NCBI GenBank assembly: GCA_024663395.1
Contig: JANFAH010000001.1
Span: forward strand, 310,001 to 374,000
DNA length: 64,000 bases
Origin: Pisolithus tinctorius
Lineage: Eukaryota > Basidiomycota > Agaricomycetes > Boletales > Pisolithaceae
Direction of reading: 5' to 3'
Both the position numbers and the translations under genes were made by a program. Below the pieces are notes generated by a model, which had not been told where the DNA came from, searched no databases, and was given only the letters and a program-made list of their open reading frames with translations. Numbering within the stretch: the first letter of the stretch is position 1; the number at the start of each line of letters is the position of its first letter. Below are positions 63,536-64,000 of the stretch, piece after piece.

Positions 63536-64000
63536 TCACCCAACTATCGCATCAAAAAGCAGTACATATCTGTTCCAGGTCCCTCCATTGAACGACAGGG
63601 AGCGCTTATTCGCGATGGGACACGTCGGCGTAGTGTGCTCGACCTCTTCCGAGGCTTTCATCCCGTTGAGGGTGATCAACCTTTTCGTGCATGCAAGTGA
63701 GGTGTGTGAAGGACGAAGTAAAGAACGAATCTGAGAACACTTACCACCCGACCATGCGACTTCTTCCCTCCCATTCCTTGCTCCCTTTAAACCTCGCGTA
63801 CCCCGTAACGAGTTCTTGAAGGATAGGATGCAGCTAATCTTTTGCGCGTAGACGTAACTTGAGTGCGTCCATGAAGGCTATGAAGTTCTGTGCGTTACAT
63901 GTTTAGTGCAAAGGTCGAGCGTGCGGTGAGACGCGGAGAAGTGGGAAATAAGTGAGCAGAGTATCGGAGAATCTCCGTACCCGTGTCGTTTCAGCTATCC
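63536..64000 (-). CDS. VPS28 copy 3, chimeric C-terminus, truncated by window edge
   Basis: Exon 5 (63680-63536), exon 4 (63887-63745) and part of exon 3 (from 63981 to the window end). The same breakpoint (63643/63644) and novel tail as copy 2, stopping at 63536. The N-terminal exons lie beyond the window. It shows that at least a third tandem unit exists. Confidence 0.8.
63644..64000. repeat. Tandem duplication unit 3, start
   Basis: Begins with the same junction string as units 1 and 2; continues past the window. Confidence 0.85.

Larger units (their letters stand above)
33477..63643. repeat. Tandem segmental duplication unit 2
   Basis: Begins and ends at the same string as unit 1. The LINE-1 stack (38669-61909) accounts for about 23 kb; the rest is about 6.9 kb. 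Contents mirror unit 1: VPS28 copy 2, unknown gene copy 2, cerato-platanin pseudogene, intact cerato-platanin gene. Confidence 0.88.

Overview
The window looks like nuclear DNA of a filamentous basidiomycete, probably an agaricomycete. The spliced genes have very short introns (about 47-68 nt) with GT...AG ends, there are cerato-platanin genes, and the repeats are the Ty3/Gypsy, Tad-like LINE and PIF/Harbinger types usual in mushroom-forming fungi. I cannot name the species. Nothing in the layout is bacterial or viral.

Host backbone. From the left: an unresolved minus-strand open frame (78-623), a six-exon nucleoporin gene NDC1 (1072-3433, +), and a six-exon ESCRT-I gene VPS28 (4017-5047, -). 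At 4195, inside VPS28 exon 5, a tandem segmental duplication begins. Unit 1 is 4195-33476, unit 2 is 33477-63643, and unit 3 starts at 63644 and runs off the window. Each complete unit holds a VPS28 copy, a three-exon gene of unknown function with a coiled-coil tail, a decayed cerato-platanin pseudogene and an intact cerato-platanin gene. The VPS28 copies of units 2 and 3 begin at the breakpoint, so they lack the normal C-terminus and read into a novel tail.

Mobile layer. Without insertions each unit is only about 7 kb; two different nested transposon stacks make up the rest. Unit 1 holds Gypsy-1 (9039-30995, TSD CCAAC), which itself contains Gypsy-2 (9519-16359), an unclassified 1.6 kb insertion (22007-23647) and a Harbinger DNA transposon (24361-27969). 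A solo LTR (5068-5343) sits 20 bp upstream of the intact VPS28 start. Unit 2 holds LINE-1 (38669-61909), which contains Gypsy-3 (39891-49925) and a second LINE of the same family, LINE-2 (52401-59011). Because the other unit keeps the empty site each time, the insertion points of Gypsy-1, LINE-1 and the solo LTR can be read to the base. All three Gypsy elements and both LINEs are encoded on the minus strand.

Points of most interest: (i) Gypsy-3 carries an antisense, spliced 322-residue gene with a Zn(II)2Cys6-type cluster, lying between two hairpin repeats whose stem shows a compensatory change; (ii) the unknown gene in units 1 and 2 is strongly diverged although its flanks are nearly identical, yet an HEF and a QCYWF motif are kept; (iii) nonsense codons throughout the elements are almost all TGA where CGA is expected, a CpG-to-TpG pattern; (iv) Gypsy-2 and Gypsy-3 share a TTTTTGAAT motif at the gag stop suggesting -1 frameshifting; (v) the LINE 3' UTR holds a hairpin with two compensatory base-pair changes; (vi) LINE-2 has a full-length ORF2 but its reverse transcriptase motif reads FVDN instead of FVDD.
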